IMG/VR virus record: IMGVR_UViG_3300027852_000611 | Coordinates: 1-22,065 of that record | DNA length: 22,065 bases | Origin: a virus | Reading direction: 5' to 3' (one strand) | Shown: positions 20,894 to 22,065 of the stretch, piece after piece | Position numbering within the stretch: position 1 is the stretch's first letter | Layout of the letters: every line of letters starts with the position of its first letter | Position numbers and translations under genes: made by a program | Notes under the pieces: generated by a model | What the model was told of the DNA's origin: nothing | The model's database searches: none | The model's input: only the letters and a program-made list of their open reading frames with translations

Positions 20894-21838
20894 ATGAGTA
20901 TATTCGACGAACCTAGCGAAAGTCCAGATTATAGTAAAAACCGATTCAAAGACCTACATGAGGGTTCTAATATCGTAGGTAGTCCATTCACAGTGGTCGA
21001 AAAGTATCTAGACACTGTTGTGGTGTCGTGCCCTCACAACCACCGCAAGACTCTGAGGTCTGTTGACTTAAAGAGAAAGCATGTTTGCAAGGCATGCAGC
21101 GCCGATACTGCTGAGAAGCCTCTCAGTGGCCTACAGAGGAAAAGGCAGGCAAATGCCCAACAAAGGTACCTCACCACCTTACTAACACGCCTAGACCAAG
21201 AACCAGGGCACTACGTACTGCCAAAACTTGTCGTAGATGAGTTGCTTAAGTGTTCAGTCGCCGGGCATAAGGAGTACACCAGAACACTTGTGGATCTAAC
21301 CAAAACAGATTACGACCCCCTCACAGAGCAGCAGCAGTGCCAAGTTTTGGAAAGTACCATTAAACTGTCTCGGGACAACTTCGAGGAGATAGGTGGGAAA
21401 ATAGAAGCAGTAGAGAAAGGCCTAGCCACGGCGTTAGAAGAAGTATTCGACGCCCTGAAAGTAATTGTATTGGAAATCCCCTCCTTAGATCACCAAATAG
21501 AGAGGGGGTTGAGACTAAGGAGGCAGACCCTTACAGAGGTAAAGAAGAAAGACTACAGGGAATTGCTTGAAAAAGTAACTAAAAAAATCATAGCAGCACC
21601 ACTCCTCAGTAAAACCAAGAAAGATCCAGAAATGGCTGGCACCTACGCAAGAGGTAGGACAGAAGAAGTAAAAAGACTACTTGTAGAACTTTACGGTGAA
21701 GGGGCAAAATTAAGTCACTTAAACGAATTGGTGGAGGACTTCAAAGGGTCTGCTAAAGGCGCTTTAGAGGACAGTACATTGGCAGAAGATTTAAAGTCTT
21801 TGACAAGTCAAACTTTTAACACAGGGAATTTGAAATGA
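20894..21838 (+). CDS. Protein with zinc-knuckle-like N-terminus and long helical region, unknown function
   Basis: A 314-residue protein. Near residues 40-70 the pattern VVVSCPHNH ... LKRKHVCKAC gives C46-x-H48 and C65-x2-C68 as a possible zinc site of the type seen in phage nucleic-acid-binding and HNH-linked proteins. From about residue 75 it is helical and highly charged, with a likely coiled coil (DNFEEIGGKIEAVEKGLATALEEVF; RQTLTEVKKKDYRELLEKVTKK). I see no nuclease or polymerase motif. I take ATG at 20894, with an AAGGA SD 7 bases upstream. GTG at 20888 would sit on the SD. The gene lacks the palindromic leader and instead follows the 12-bp array. Its last codons (SLTSQTFN) are written by palindrome copy 5. 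Confidence 0.75.
   Translation: MSIFDEPSESPDYSKNRFKDLHEGSNIVGSPFTVVEKYLDTVVVSCPHNHRKTLRSVDLKRKHVCKACSADTAEKPLSGLQRKRQANAQQRYLTTLLTRLDQEPGHYVLPKLVVDELLKCSVAGHKEYTRTLVDLTKTDYDPLTEQQQCQVLESTIKLSRDNFEEIGGKIEAVEKGLATALEEVFDALKVIVLEIPSLDHQIERGLRLRRQTLTEVKKKDYRELLEKVTKKIIAAPLLSKTKKDPEMAGTYARGRTEEVKRLLVELYGEGAKLSHLNELVEDFKGSAKGALEDSTLAEDLKSLTSQTFNTGNLK
21799..21812 (+). promoter_or_regulatory. Start-associated palindrome, copy 5 (inside the 3' end of the upstream gene)
   Basis: TTTGACAAGTCAAA, ending 22 bases before the ATG at 21835 and lying within the coding sequence of the 314-residue gene. An AGGGAA SD follows. Confidence 0.75.
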
Positions 21839-22065
21839 AGATTAGATTTTTAACTACAAGTCTCTTAAGAAACTTAGGTGCTTGTAAGGATGGGATAGAG
21901 TTTTTTCAGCGTAATAAGTTGGAAGGGCTTCCTCTTGACCTTTTAGGTAAAGTTGAAGGAGATTATTGTAATTATATTGCTTGGGTTAGACGGGAAGTAA
22001 GTCCTTTAGAGGTTTCTGGAACTATTTTTCGTAACACAAGTACAAGAGAAAGCAGGGAGTTTGAT
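21835..22065 (+). CDS. Hypothetical phage protein, partial (C-terminus beyond window)
   Basis: ATG at 21835 overlaps the previous stop (ATGA) and has an AGGG SD 8 bases upstream. The 77 visible codons begin MKIRFLTTSLLRNLGACKDG and continue IEFFQRNKL. The 'L-x-x-L-G-A-C-x-x-G-(I/V)-(E)-(F/W)-F' pattern is one I recall from small phage proteins of unknown role; I cannot name the family. The frame is open to the right edge. Confidence 0.65.
   Translation, partial: MKIRFLTTSLLRNLGACKDGIEFFQRNKLEGLPLDLLGKVEGDYCNYIAWVRREVSPLEVSGTIFRNTSTRESREFD

Noticed and set aside
18448-21812. TTGACA inside the palindromes read as the -35 of a promoter before each gene
   Set aside because: No acceptable -10 lies 16 to 18 bases downstream of any copy, and the start point would fall at or after the SD.

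Overview
The window is part of a double-stranded DNA tailed phage (or an intact prophage segment) with the long non-contractile tail module of a siphovirus. The host is probably a Gram-negative, perhaps gammaproteobacterial, bacterium. This rests on the lambda-like gene order, a GpA-family large terminase, good Shine-Dalgarno (SD) sites and sigma70-like promoters; no gene names the host. There are no tRNA, rRNA, CRISPR, transposase or integrase signals.

Layout. From about 17.9 kb down to base 1, the minus strand carries one late block in transcription order: putative small terminase, large terminase, portal, S49-type prohead protease with a C-terminal scaffold region, capsid decoration protein, major capsid protein, a small protein, four head-tail connector or tail-completion genes, tail tube, tail assembly chaperone, a 1,938-residue tape measure, and a partial distal tail protein that runs off the left edge. 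Genes are packed tightly, with overlaps of 4 to 23 bases or gaps of a few bases. The larger gaps hold signals: a hairpin after the capsid gene, a promoter and palindrome before the tail tube, a 17-bp inverted repeat over the chaperone start, and a promoter before the portal.

From about 18.3 kb rightwards, the plus strand carries small genes of the early or accessory type: a 29-residue membrane-like peptide, a 205-residue Ala/Lys-rich protein, three proteins of about 100 residues, a possible 39-residue peptide, a 314-residue protein with a zinc-knuckle-like motif and a long helical region, and a partial gene. None can be given a firm function.

The two blocks diverge from a 400-bp region. It holds a likely early promoter and, beside the small terminase gene, a two-copy 24-bp tandem repeat and a GC-rich hyphenated palindrome, in the order of a lambda-type cos site (cosN, then cosB repeats, then the small terminase gene).

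The most unusual signal is a 14-bp palindrome, TTTGACNNGTCAAA (one variant copy). It lies 18 to 31 bases upstream of the start codon of five right-hand genes and twice overlaps the 3' end of the preceding gene. It resembles in placement the start-associated sequences of cluster K mycobacteriophages, but the sequence is different. A second family, TTAGGCGTG, occurs five times exactly (plus variants) in the non-coding DNA, including a 3 x 12-bp tandem array, next to an AT-rich region that may be a replication origin.
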